Below, in pieces: positions 17,547 through 26,037 of a stretch of 39,605 bases of DNA. The stretch is taken from positions 11,247-50,851 of the forward strand of contig PAAN01000008.1 in the NCBI GenBank assembly GCA_002699365.1, given 5' to 3'. A model generated the notes under the pieces. It did no database searches. It was not told the origin of the DNA and saw only the letters and a program-made list of their open reading frames with translations. The DNA comes from Coraliomargarita sp. (GTDB taxonomy: Bacteria; Verrucomicrobiota; Verrucomicrobiia; Opitutales; Coraliomargaritaceae). The first letter of the stretch is position 1; the number at the start of each line of letters is the position of its first letter. Position numbers and translations under genes: made by a program.

Positions 17547-17984
17547 ATGAAAGCTCGCCGAACTCTTATTGCAGAAGACCGTGTGGATCTCACTCCGATG
17601 ATAGATATAGTCTTTCTTCTGTTGATCTATTTTATGGTGACTACTTCTATTATAAAAGAAGAAGCGGACTTAGGAGTTACACTACCATCTAGTATGGCTG
17701 CGGCAAGTGACTCTCCACTGCCAGAGCAACATTATATTGATATCCTTTTTGACGGAACAACTTTACTAAACGGAATGCCGACGGATAATCCGGGTAATCC
17801 TGAGTTGCCTAATCTAAAGCGTACTCTTTTGAACCTGAAACTTTCCTCAGATAGAGCTGGTTTGAAGACTTTAATAATAATACAGCCTGACTCCGAAGCA
17901 TTTCAGCAAAGCGTAGTCAATGTTCTCAATGTTCTTAAGTCTGTAGGAATTAGATCAATATCTTTTGGCGAAGGCTTAAACTAA
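17547..17984 (+). CDS. exbD: ExbD/TolR-family protein, second copy
   Basis: 145 residues. VDLTPMIDIVFLLLIYFM carries the membrane aspartate at residue 20, and the periplasmic domain extends to a FGEGLN end. It is diverged from the first copy, so the two may form a hetero-oligomeric ExbD pair, as in other bacteria with tandem exbD genes. It lies 6 bp after the first exbD and 15 bp before the exported protein gene at 18000. Confidence 0.9.
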   Translation: MKARRTLIAEDRVDLTPMIDIVFLLLIYFMVTTSIIKEEADLGVTLPSSMAAASDSPLPEQHYIDILFDGTTLLNGMPTDNPGNPELPNLKRTLLNLKLSSDRAGLKTLIIIQPDSEAFQQSVVNVLNVLKSVGIRSISFGEGLN

Positions 17985-17999
17985 TTTTTATTTTTTGAT

Positions 18000-18836
18000 A
18001 TGATAACACTGTGGCCAATCTATCGCTTATTTAATAGGGTTTTTGCGGGCTTTCTTTTATTCTTACTTGTAGATTATTGCTACGCACAAAGCTACGTTTC
18101 GGGCGAAGATGAGTCGTATTACAAATCTTACCAGGATGGATGGCAGAGCGGCGATAAAAGTGGCCGAGGATTCCAAGAATGGATTCTTCGGGCGCCGCAA
18201 TACGATAGTACTGAAGAAGAGCAATATGCTGGTTTTTTTATTGCTGAATCTAATCGTGAATCCGATTTGGGATCGTTCGCAAGCAAGGGTAAGGCCTTCG
18301 GTATTTTCGCTAATGGTACTAGTTTTGAAGAGACAGTTGCTTTTCGTGCATTCGGTCGTCCATTAGGAGTGGGTGATGTGTTCTCATTTAGATTCAAATT
18401 TTCTGGATTTATAAATAAATTTGAGCGCGACTCGGATAAATTATCTAGTGTTGGATTTGCTTTACGTCACACTGTCGAGGCATATGCATCGAGCTCGATT
18501 GCGAAGAGCCGTGTTTTCGCATTTGTTATTTTAGAGGGTTTTAGTACGTATCAGATATTTGATGGATCGAAGAGATTTAACACCCGTATTTTTATTGATC
18601 CTCAAGGCGCGGAAGTCGGTTTTCGGGTCAATGATAGTGGTTATGACATTCAAATAATAACGTTAAGTGATCATACCATTTATAATTTAAATAACCGCTC
18701 TTTTGCTCAATTGCAGTTAGCTAATGAAGATCAAAATTTATCTCCACTAGCTCTTCGAGGATTTGCGTTTTTCAATCTGAATGGTGGTGCGAACAATGCA
18801 TATTTTAATGCCCTACAACTATCTTCTAATGAATAA
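18000..18836 (+). CDS. Exported protein sharing a domain with the PEP-CTERM protein at 5348
   Basis: 278 residues. Signal peptide about 1-29 (FAGFLLFLLVDYCYA). The mature region matches the 5348-6130 product in order: GRGFQEW, YAGFFIAES, FGIFANG, a shared 'A(V)F/VR.F' segment before a 'VGDVFSFRFKF' strand, and NNAYFNALQL at the end. It stops where the other protein begins its VPEP sorting signal, so this copy would be released or periplasmic. No enzyme motif is seen. It lies between exbD and malQ, and its stop codon overlaps the probable malQ start by 8 bp. Function unknown. Confidence 0.75.
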   Translation: MITLWPIYRLFNRVFAGFLLFLLVDYCYAQSYVSGEDESYYKSYQDGWQSGDKSGRGFQEWILRAPQYDSTEEEQYAGFFIAESNRESDLGSFASKGKAFGIFANGTSFEETVAFRAFGRPLGVGDVFSFRFKFSGFINKFERDSDKLSSVGFALRHTVEAYASSSIAKSRVFAFVILEGFSTYQIFDGSKRFNTRIFIDPQGAEVGFRVNDSGYDIQIITLSDHTIYNLNNRSFAQLQLANEDQNLSPLALRGFAFFNLNGGANNAYFNALQLSSNE

Positions 18837-20418
18837 TGGCGACTCAATAATTAGGGCGGATAAATGTCTCTTTGATCGAGATTGTGGCATCCTACTTCAT
18901 CCCACCTGCCTACCAGGACCTTTTGGAATAGGGGATATAGGGCCCTCAGCAATTAATTGGATTCACCTGCTCGCAGACGCGCAACAAAATATATGGCAGA
19001 TACTACCTATGAATCCATCTGGCTATGGGGATTCACCATATCAAGGGCTCTCTGCATCGGCAGCCAATCCAATTCTTATCAGTCCTGAGCATTTATATAC
19101 GGAAGGACTGCTTAGTGCAGATGAATTAGAGCTTCTGAAAGTGCCAGCAAGCGCACAAATTAATTACTCTTTGGTATACAAAAATAAAAAAAGAATGACC
19201 AGTAGGGCTGCGAGTCGTTTTTTTAATACAGACCAATCAGACCCTTTATATAAGCGCTATCTGAAATTCGTCCAACATTCTTCAGGTTGGTTGCCAGAGT
19301 ATGCGTTGTTTTATGCTCTCAAAGAAAAGCATGCAGGCGTATCTTGGACAGACTGGCCTGCTAAGTTTCGTGATAGAGATTCGAATGCGCTGCAGCATGT
19401 ATCTGTTGAATTAAAGGAAATCATTAACCGTGTTACTTTTGAGCAATTCATCCTTACCGAGCAGTGGTCTTTGCTTCGCGCTAAGGCATCTGAATGCGGT
19501 GTTCGCATAGTTGGCGATTTACCAATTTTCGTCGCGCACGACAGCGTGGATGTTTGGTCCAGGCCGGAGCTTTTTAATTTGTGCGCGGATGGAAAGCCTT
19601 CTGTCGTCGCAGGTGTACCGCCTGATTATTTCTCCGCTACTGGGCAGTTATGGGGTAATCCACTATATAATTGGGAAGCGCATCGTACCGATAAGTTTGA
19701 TTGGTGGTGTACTCGGCTTAAAAATATTCTTAGCTGGGTTGATATTGTTCGAGTCGATCACTTCAGAGGTTTTGATTCCTATTGGGAGATTCCAGCAGAC
19801 TCTAAAACTGCGCAGAACGGCCGATGGATTCCTTCTTGTGGCGATGAGATTCTTCGTGAATTTAGCAAGATCTGTGGTCATCCCATGCCCCTTATTGCCG
19901 AGGACCTTGGGGTGATTACCGATGCAGTGGTTGAGCTGCGTGAGCGGTACGAACTTCCAGGGATACGTATTCTACAATTTGCTTTTGGCAATGACCCCAT
20001 GCGATCTAGCTTTATCCCTGAATCTTATGATAAATCTTGTGTAGCATATAGCGGTACACACGATAACGATACTACCATGGGATGGTTTCATAGCGTATCA
20101 GGTGAAAGTAGTACTCGTAGCGATATAGAAATTAATGCGGAGAGAGCATCTGCCCAAGCTTATTTCGGAAGTGATGGTTCCGAAATCCATCTGGATTTTA
20201 CTCGTAGTATATACGCTTCAGATGCAGCTGCAGCTATTATACCACTACAGGATCTATTAGGCTTTGGTTCAGATGCCCGCATGAATACACCTGGTAATTC
20301 TTCAGGAAGCTGGGTTTGGCGACTTCACAATACAGACGGATTGGCCGAAGCGATGAAAACTTTAGCAGCAATTACAATAAAAACTTCACGTGGATTAAGT
20401 CGTAAGAAAACAACTTAA
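18829..20418 (+). CDS. malQ: 4-alpha-glucanotransferase (amylomaltase), GH77
   Basis: 529 residues from ATG 18829. The open frame begins at 18781, but that would overlap the previous gene by 56 bp. The GH77 landmarks are in order: GILLHPTCLPGPFGIGDIG near the start, WQILPMNPSGYGDSPYQ, the nucleophile in VRVDHFRGFDSYWEIP (Asp310), acid/base in LIAEDLGVIT (Glu358) and GTHDNDT (Asp412). It transfers glucan chains between malto-oligosaccharides and releases glucose, the cytoplasmic step of maltodextrin use. The short form without the N-terminal extension is like the Thermus/plant D-enzyme type. The MFS permease gene follows after 31 bp. Confidence 0.96.
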   Translation: MNNGDSIIRADKCLFDRDCGILLHPTCLPGPFGIGDIGPSAINWIHLLADAQQNIWQILPMNPSGYGDSPYQGLSASAANPILISPEHLYTEGLLSADELELLKVPASAQINYSLVYKNKKRMTSRAASRFFNTDQSDPLYKRYLKFVQHSSGWLPEYALFYALKEKHAGVSWTDWPAKFRDRDSNALQHVSVELKEIINRVTFEQFILTEQWSLLRAKASECGVRIVGDLPIFVAHDSVDVWSRPELFNLCADGKPSVVAGVPPDYFSATGQLWGNPLYNWEAHRTDKFDWWCTRLKNILSWVDIVRVDHFRGFDSYWEIPADSKTAQNGRWIPSCGDEILREFSKICGHPMPLIAEDLGVITDAVVELRERYELPGIRILQFAFGNDPMRSSFIPESYDKSCVAYSGTHDNDTTMGWFHSVSGESSTRSDIEINAERASAQAYFGSDGSEIHLDFTRSIYASDAAAAIIPLQDLLGFGSDARMNTPGNSSGSWVWRLHNTDGLAEAMKTLAAITIKTSRGLSRKKTT

Positions 20419-20449
20419 CCAACTTTACGCACACATAAGTATACAAAAT

Positions 20450-21778
20450 ATGAACAAACCAAATCTTTCATTCTGGCAAATCTGGAACATGAGTTTCGGG
20501 TTTTTTGGCATCCAATTTGGATGGGGTCTTCAAATGGCTAATATGAGCGCCATTTATCAATACTTAGGTGCCGACGAAAGTACTATTCCACTCTTATGGC
20601 TAGCAGCGCCACTAACAGGACTTATCGTGCAGCCAATTGTTGGCTATTACAGCGATCGAACTTGGTGCTTTCTCGGTCGTCGCAGACCTTATTTTCTTGT
20701 TGGCGCAATTTTTGCCAGTTTATCTCTAATAGCTATGCCAAATTCTAGCACTCTTTGGATGGCTGCAGGCTTGTTATGGATTTTAGATGCTTCTGTAAAT
20801 ATAAGTATGGAGCCTTTTCGCGCTTTTGTGGGCGATAAATTAAACCGTAAACAGCGTAAGAGTGGCTTTGCTATGCAGAGCCTTCTTATAGGTCTAGGCG
20901 CTGTTTTATCATCTGCATTGCCTTGGATCTTGTCTAACTGGTTTAATATTTCAAACAACACGACGGCCGAAAATGCTATTCCAAAGTCTGTTCATATAGC
21001 TTTCTATATAGGATCCGGTGTTTTCTTTTTAGCGATTCTCTACACCATATTAACAACGAGTGAATATCCACCAGAGGATATTGAGGCATTTGAAGAAGAG
21101 AAAAAGCAAACAGCCGGATTTTTGAATGCTTTTAGTGAAATCTATGCGGGCATATTATCAATGCCGCGTACCATGAAGCAATTAGCAGTTGTGCAGTTTT
21201 TTACATGGTTTGGATTATTTTGTATGTGGATCTATTTCATTCCAGCTGTTGCAACTCATATATTTGATGGAGTTCAAGGTAGCCCCGAATATCAAGCCGG
21301 TGCAGAGTGGGGTGGTGTTTGTTTTTCAACTTATAACGGCATAGCTTTTGCTTTTTCTTTCTTTTTACTAGTTTTTGTCCGACGCTTTAGTTCTAAGTCA
21401 ATACACACGGTTTGCTTAGTAATTGGTAGCATCGGTCTACTTTCTGTTCCTTTAGTCGATGACCCCAAAATTCTTTTGCTCTCTATGATGGCTGTAGGTA
21501 TCGCATGGGCTAGTATCTTATCCATGCCGTATGCGATGCTAGCTAACGCGATTTCCAGTAACCGTATGGGGTTTTATATGGGAGTCTTTAACTTTTTCAT
21601 CGTGCTGCCACAAATTGCTGCATCTCTTGGTCTTGGCACTATAATGTCTGCGTTTCTTGGCAATAATACTATGCTAGCGATTTTGCTTGGTGGGGTCTCT
21701 ATGCTTATCGCTGCTGCGTGCGTGCAATTAGTCGATGTAACTGCTGAAGATGAACTGGAAGCCAGCAAGTATGCCTAA
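20450..21778 (+). CDS. MFS sugar transporter, SLC45/GPH-like, probable maltose permease
   Basis: 442 residues with about 12 membrane helices. The diagnostic loop is SDRTWCFLGRRRPYF, about residues 72-86, typical of glycoside-pentoside-hexuronide and SLC45-like carriers. DASVNISMEPFRAFVGDKL follows in helix 4. It probably imports maltose or short maltodextrins by cation symport; the substrate is inferred from malQ directly upstream. A charged cytoplasmic loop lies near residue 210. This family is common in marine bacteria that use starch without an ABC or PTS maltose system. Confidence 0.88.
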   Translation: MNKPNLSFWQIWNMSFGFFGIQFGWGLQMANMSAIYQYLGADESTIPLLWLAAPLTGLIVQPIVGYYSDRTWCFLGRRRPYFLVGAIFASLSLIAMPNSSTLWMAAGLLWILDASVNISMEPFRAFVGDKLNRKQRKSGFAMQSLLIGLGAVLSSALPWILSNWFNISNNTTAENAIPKSVHIAFYIGSGVFFLAILYTILTTSEYPPEDIEAFEEEKKQTAGFLNAFSEIYAGILSMPRTMKQLAVVQFFTWFGLFCMWIYFIPAVATHIFDGVQGSPEYQAGAEWGGVCFSTYNGIAFAFSFFLLVFVRRFSSKSIHTVCLVIGSIGLLSVPLVDDPKILLLSMMAVGIAWASILSMPYAMLANAISSNRMGFYMGVFNFFIVLPQIAASLGLGTIMSAFLGNNTMLAILLGGVSMLIAAACVQLVDVTAEDELEASKYA

Positions 21779-21838
21779 ATAATAAGTTTTCATTTAATGT
21801 TGACCAATTTCTGACCAACTATGTCTCTATCTAAGATT

Positions 21839-21930
<92 letters not shown>

Positions 21931-21952
21931 CTTTAAATAATTAAGTCTCTGA

Positions 21953-24052
21953 CTAATCCGCTATCTTGAAGCGGTAGAACTTGGTGTCGGAATCCGTAGG
22001 TACTGGAACAGACATAGCGGCTGGATCTCCAGTATTTTCCCAGATCTTAAGATCCGAGCTTTCTTCCATCTGTAACTCGATTACAGCTTGGTCACCTAAA
22101 ACTTCTACCATTGTTGAGCCAGGTCGAAGGTCTTGTAGCTCATTAAGAAAGTATTTCTCATTTGACGTATAATTGAGAGCTTCAATTGGAATTAAATTAG
22201 ATACAGCGGAGCTATAAATATTACTGAAGTTTATTGTGCTTTCGCTATCTGGGAAAGGTGCGCCAGACTGTATTTGTACTCCATCGGCAACGCCGTTATT
22301 ATCCAAATCCATCTGACCATCATAGAAAAATCCCTTGCCGCTATCATCTTGATATAGCTCATTTCGTCCCCATGTGTAAGTGAACATAAAGAAGGCGTCG
22401 TTGGTTTTATCTTTTAAGTTTGCCCGAAAGATTCCTCCTCCCTCTTCGTCACTAGCAGTAGATGTTAGACTTTTGCTATCCCATGAATAAGTCTGATCAG
22501 TTCTATAACTGGATACTTCACCGTCCCCGCCTAATGAATTCCAAATACTAATCGAACTAGTGTCTCCATTTCCGAACCATACGCCATAAGAAGAAGGTAA
22601 GGAATCCGAGAAGTATATTTCAACGTAACCACTTAATGAAGATGGTATGGAAGTATTGCTCACAGTGTATACTAAAGCAGTAGAGTCATATGCGTCCGCG
22701 ATGCCGTCATTGTCATCGTCGATGTCTGAAGCGTCTTCTGTTCCATCTCCGTCATAGTCATCTGAAGTGAAATTGGTGGTAAGGGCGAAAAGATCTAAGT
22801 TATCCGGCAATGCACTTAGGATCTGATGAAAGTCTAATTGGCCACCTTGTGCAGGGAATTGTATGCCAGATCTTATCTGTATCCCATCTTGATTACCGTC
22901 ATTATCTAAATCGATTCGACCATCATAGGTGAAGCCATATCCATTTGTGCCATTACTCAAATCAAACTTACAGGTATAGATATTAGGATTGGATGTTTTA
23001 TAGTGACTCCATTGCCCGGTTTCGCCTGTGGGACCTATTGTGGCTGAGTTCTCTGAATCCCAAATATACGCATTTTCGTATGACCAAGTGTTATCAAAGG
23101 CGAACCAAGTGGCAAAGTTTTCATCAATTGGATGCCAGATACCTGGCATTAATTCTAGGTCATTAAAATAAGCATAGGTCACTTCTACCCATCCGACATT
23201 TTCTTTGGGTTGGAAATCCGAAGGGCCTAATTTTTCCAATTCTAATGGATCATTTGGAAAAGGGTCCTCCGAGTCGGCTACGTTATCACCATCCGAATCA
23301 ACAATGACTATTGGATCATCATAAGGATTATCAGAAATGGAGCTGTTATAACTTGTATCCTCAGCAATGACAAAATTATCAAAATAAAGGTCTCCCTCCT
23401 CTAGTGCAATGTTACTAGTCTCTATTTCGAGGCTTACGTAAAAGTTATCATTTGGCGCAGATTCGCTAGATAACACAATATAATCAATACCATTATAACT
23501 ATACGAAGCTGTCGCCATAGATGTAGAAAAATTGTACGACGTACGAAGATAGATTCTTTCTAAATTATTCACATTAAGTAGGCCATCTTCATCAGGCGCA
23601 AAAGGATCATAGTACTTAATACTTTTATTGCCATTAGAATTAACTAGAGATAGGCCGCCATCTCCTGAAAAATTACTAAATCCAAGGCCACATTCTACTT
23701 TATAATAGGCATTAACATCTCCATCGCCATCAGTGTATGTCCCGCCATCTGGTACATCGGATGAAATAGTAGCCAATATGGTAAAGTTGAGAACACCTGA
23801 GTTCGTCATACTTGAATTTACGGGATACAGTATTTCTAATTCTTTAGCGCCAGAGCCATTGATAGATGTAATATTTAATACACTATTAGTCACATTTACT
23901 TGTAAGTCGTTGTTGTCGCCGCCTTCGTTTTCATACGCGTATTGGAAATAGTCCGGAAATGAGTTGAACTGTTCGTTCAGCAAGTTTGCACCCAATGATA
24001 CGTGGGCGCTGAATAAAAGCATCAATAGTGGGGATATTTTCATAAAATACAT
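21953..24052 (-). CDS. Large secreted protein with calcium-binding repeats and a duplicated module
   Basis: 699 residues. Signal peptide about 1-22 (LLMLLFSAHVSLGA). Residues 22-245 look like a concanavalin/LamG-type beta sandwich (NLLNEQFNSFPDYF opening). Two thrombospondin-3-like Asp-rich linkers follow: DSDGDNVADSEDPFPNDP at 252-269 and DYDGDGTEDASDIDDDNDG around 432-450. They separate two similar modules of about 150 residues, each beginning with W/YVE(V/I) and ending with DLDN(D/N)G..DG(I/V)QI. The last 60 residues form an E-S-S-D-L..W..FYRFKI tail, common in secreted verrucomicrobial proteins. It probably binds calcium and perhaps carbohydrate. Met at residue 4 is an alternative start. 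Confidence 0.75.
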   Translation of the reverse strand: MYFMKISPLLMLLFSAHVSLGANLLNEQFNSFPDYFQYAYENEGGDNNDLQVNVTNSVLNITSINGSGAKELEILYPVNSSMTNSGVLNFTILATISSDVPDGGTYTDGDGDVNAYYKVECGLGFSNFSGDGGLSLVNSNGNKSIKYYDPFAPDEDGLLNVNNLERIYLRTSYNFSTSMATASYSYNGIDYIVLSSESAPNDNFYVSLEIETSNIALEEGDLYFDNFVIAEDTSYNSSISDNPYDDPIVIVDSDGDNVADSEDPFPNDPLELEKLGPSDFQPKENVGWVEVTYAYFNDLELMPGIWHPIDENFATWFAFDNTWSYENAYIWDSENSATIGPTGETGQWSHYKTSNPNIYTCKFDLSNGTNGYGFTYDGRIDLDNDGNQDGIQIRSGIQFPAQGGQLDFHQILSALPDNLDLFALTTNFTSDDYDGDGTEDASDIDDDNDGIADAYDSTALVYTVSNTSIPSSLSGYVEIYFSDSLPSSYGVWFGNGDTSSISIWNSLGGDGEVSSYRTDQTYSWDSKSLTSTASDEEGGGIFRANLKDKTNDAFFMFTYTWGRNELYQDDSGKGFFYDGQMDLDNNGVADGVQIQSGAPFPDSESTINFSNIYSSAVSNLIPIEALNYTSNEKYFLNELQDLRPGSTMVEVLGDQAVIELQMEESSDLKIWENTGDPAAMSVPVPTDSDTKFYRFKIAD

Positions 24053-24217
24053 TATTAGTAACTTTATAATTACTAAATTAAATTCACTACAAACTTAAAA
24101 ATCTGTTCTGTAATATGTTACACTCTTTGTTAGATTTTTAAATGGCCTTTGGTAGGGCGATGCATAATCAAAAAAATAGAAGTTTGTGTAAGTCTACTAG
24201 CATGGATTCAGTGATTA

Positions 24218-24239
24218 AGATTCGACAAGAATCGAATCT
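24218..24239. promoter_or_regulatory. Inverted repeat abutting the sulfatase start
   Basis: AGATTCG (24218-24224) and CGAATCT (24233-24239) are perfect arms separated by 8 bp, ending exactly before GTG 24240. It could be an operator or an RNA hairpin limiting translation; neither is shown. Confidence 0.35.
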
Positions 24240-25739
24240 GTGAACTTCATACTAAACATGTATATTTTATTACCCTTTCTAGTACTGCTGAGCAGTTTAT
24301 CGCTGAGCGCCGCATCCAAGCCGAATTTTCTCTTCATATTTGCGGATGACCAAAGCTATGAGACTGTAGGCGCTCATGGTAACCCGGAAATTAAAACGCC
24401 CCATATTGACTCGCTTGCCGAAGCTGGCGTCAGCTTCACCAACACCTACAATATGGGCGGATGGAATGGCGCTATTTGTGTCGCCTCACGCACAATGATA
24501 AACACTGGGCAGATGATATGGCGCGCGCATGCCGGGCATACGGCTCTTCGGCAGGCTGCGAAGCGTGGCGAACTTTGGTCGCAGTTACTGCAGTCCGCTG
24601 GCTATGAAACTTATTGTACGGGTAAATGGCACATACGCATAAATCCAAAGGATATTTTTGACCACCATGTAAATGAGCGACCTGGCATGCCAGTGGATAG
24701 TTGGACTGGCAAGATGCGGGGCACGGATAGGGCAAACGCTGCATTCATCGCATCGCTCGAAGGATACAGTCGCCCTGTTCTAGGCGAACCGGATACCTGG
24801 TCGCCCTATGCTCAGTCATTTGGTGGTTTCTGGGAAGGTGGCAAGCACTGGAGCGAAGTCTTAGCTGACGACGCCACCAGTTTTCTTGAAAAAGCAGCGC
24901 AAAGCGAAAAGCCCTTTTTTATGTATCTAGCCTTCAACGCACCGCATGACCCACGCCAAGCGCCAAAGCACTTTGTGGATATGTATCCATTAGAAAATAT
25001 TGAAGTACCACTAAGTTATCAGCCGCTGTATCCATACAAAGATTCAATTGGGTGCGGCTTCTCCTTGCGCGACGAAGCGCTCGCTCCTTTTCCGCGCACT
25101 GAATTTGCAGTGAAGACCCACCGCCAAGAATACTTTGCAATTGTCTCGCATATGGATGAGCAAATTGGGCGCATATTAACTGCGCTTGATGAAACAGGTA
25201 AGAAAGAGAACACGTATATAATCTTTACTGCCGACCATGGACTGTCCTGCGGCAATCATGGTCTTATTGGTAAGCAAAACATGTATGATCACAGCATGAA
25301 GCCTCCAATGATAGTGGTCGGTCCAGACGTACCAGAAAATGAAAAGCGAGAAGCTCTCGTTTATCTGCAAGATGTTATGGCGACCACGCTTGATTTAGCA
25401 GGAGTGGATAAGCCAAAATACGTCGAGTTTAATAGCTTAATGCCCCTTGTTAAAGATCCAGAGGCGAGTAGCGCATATGATGCAATTTATGGGGCTTATT
25501 TACCTGATGCACAGCGCATGATCCGAGTTGGAGATTTGAAGCTAATCGTCTACCCGAAAGCAAAGCGTGTACGCTTGTTTGATTTATCGAGTGACCCCGA
25601 TGAGCGCAATGATCTATCGGGTGACCCCTCGCATTGGAATCAGATTCGTCATTTGTTTAAGATTTTACTCGAGCAGCAGCGCGACCTTGAAGATCCATTG
25701 GATCTAACAATTGTTTACCCAGAACTTGCTGCCCGATAA
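24240..25739 (+). CDS. Secreted type I sulfatase (formylglycine-dependent)
   Basis: 499 residues from GTG, or 493 from ATG 24258; both give a signal peptide ending near LSAAS. The alkaline-phosphatase-like core has metal ligands in FADDQ (Asp36, Asp37) and TADHG (Asp332, His333), and a GKQNMYD lysine motif. The modification site is CVASRTMINTG, with Cys80 as the residue converted to formylglycine. The usual C-x-P-S-R is C-x-A-S-R here, still within the known sulfatase pattern. It should cleave sulfate esters from a carbohydrate or small organic sulfate; substrate unknown. The coding sequence looks richer in GCG/CGC codons than the starch genes, possibly a different origin. It is divergent from the large secreted protein. 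Confidence 0.9.
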   Translation: MNFILNMYILLPFLVLLSSLSLSAASKPNFLFIFADDQSYETVGAHGNPEIKTPHIDSLAEAGVSFTNTYNMGGWNGAICVASRTMINTGQMIWRAHAGHTALRQAAKRGELWSQLLQSAGYETYCTGKWHIRINPKDIFDHHVNERPGMPVDSWTGKMRGTDRANAAFIASLEGYSRPVLGEPDTWSPYAQSFGGFWEGGKHWSEVLADDATSFLEKAAQSEKPFFMYLAFNAPHDPRQAPKHFVDMYPLENIEVPLSYQPLYPYKDSIGCGFSLRDEALAPFPRTEFAVKTHRQEYFAIVSHMDEQIGRILTALDETGKKENTYIIFTADHGLSCGNHGLIGKQNMYDHSMKPPMIVVGPDVPENEKREALVYLQDVMATTLDLAGVDKPKYVEFNSLMPLVKDPEASSAYDAIYGAYLPDAQRMIRVGDLKLIVYPKAKRVRLFDLSSDPDERNDLSGDPSHWNQIRHLFKILLEQQRDLEDPLDLTIVYPELAAR

Positions 25740-25819
25740 TTTGCGAAGCAGAAAATCTATAACTCCAGATAGGGCACTAAGTATATCCAAGCGCACGCCA
25801 GTAATTTATCTAGATATAT

Positions 25820-25851
25820 AAAAAAGCCTCGGTCTCAAGGGCCGAGGCTTT
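25820..25851 (-). terminator. Intrinsic terminator of the initiator tRNA gene
   Basis: AAAGCCTCGG (25823-25832) and CCGAGGCTTT (25842-25851) form a 10-bp stem with a 9-nt loop. On the minus strand the stem is followed by six U residues, starting just 3 nt after the tRNA. It may also stop sulfatase transcripts from the other side, though only three T follow in that direction. Confidence 0.85.
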
Positions 25852-25854
25852 AAA

Positions 25855-25936
<82 letters not shown>

Positions 25937-26037
25937 TTGTACTATCCTTTAAACTGGAGCAGTTGTTTAAGGGGATCGAAGACACAATGCTTATGTACGG
26001 CTTGTGTAAAGTGCTTTTTTGTAAGTTTTTTTAACAA

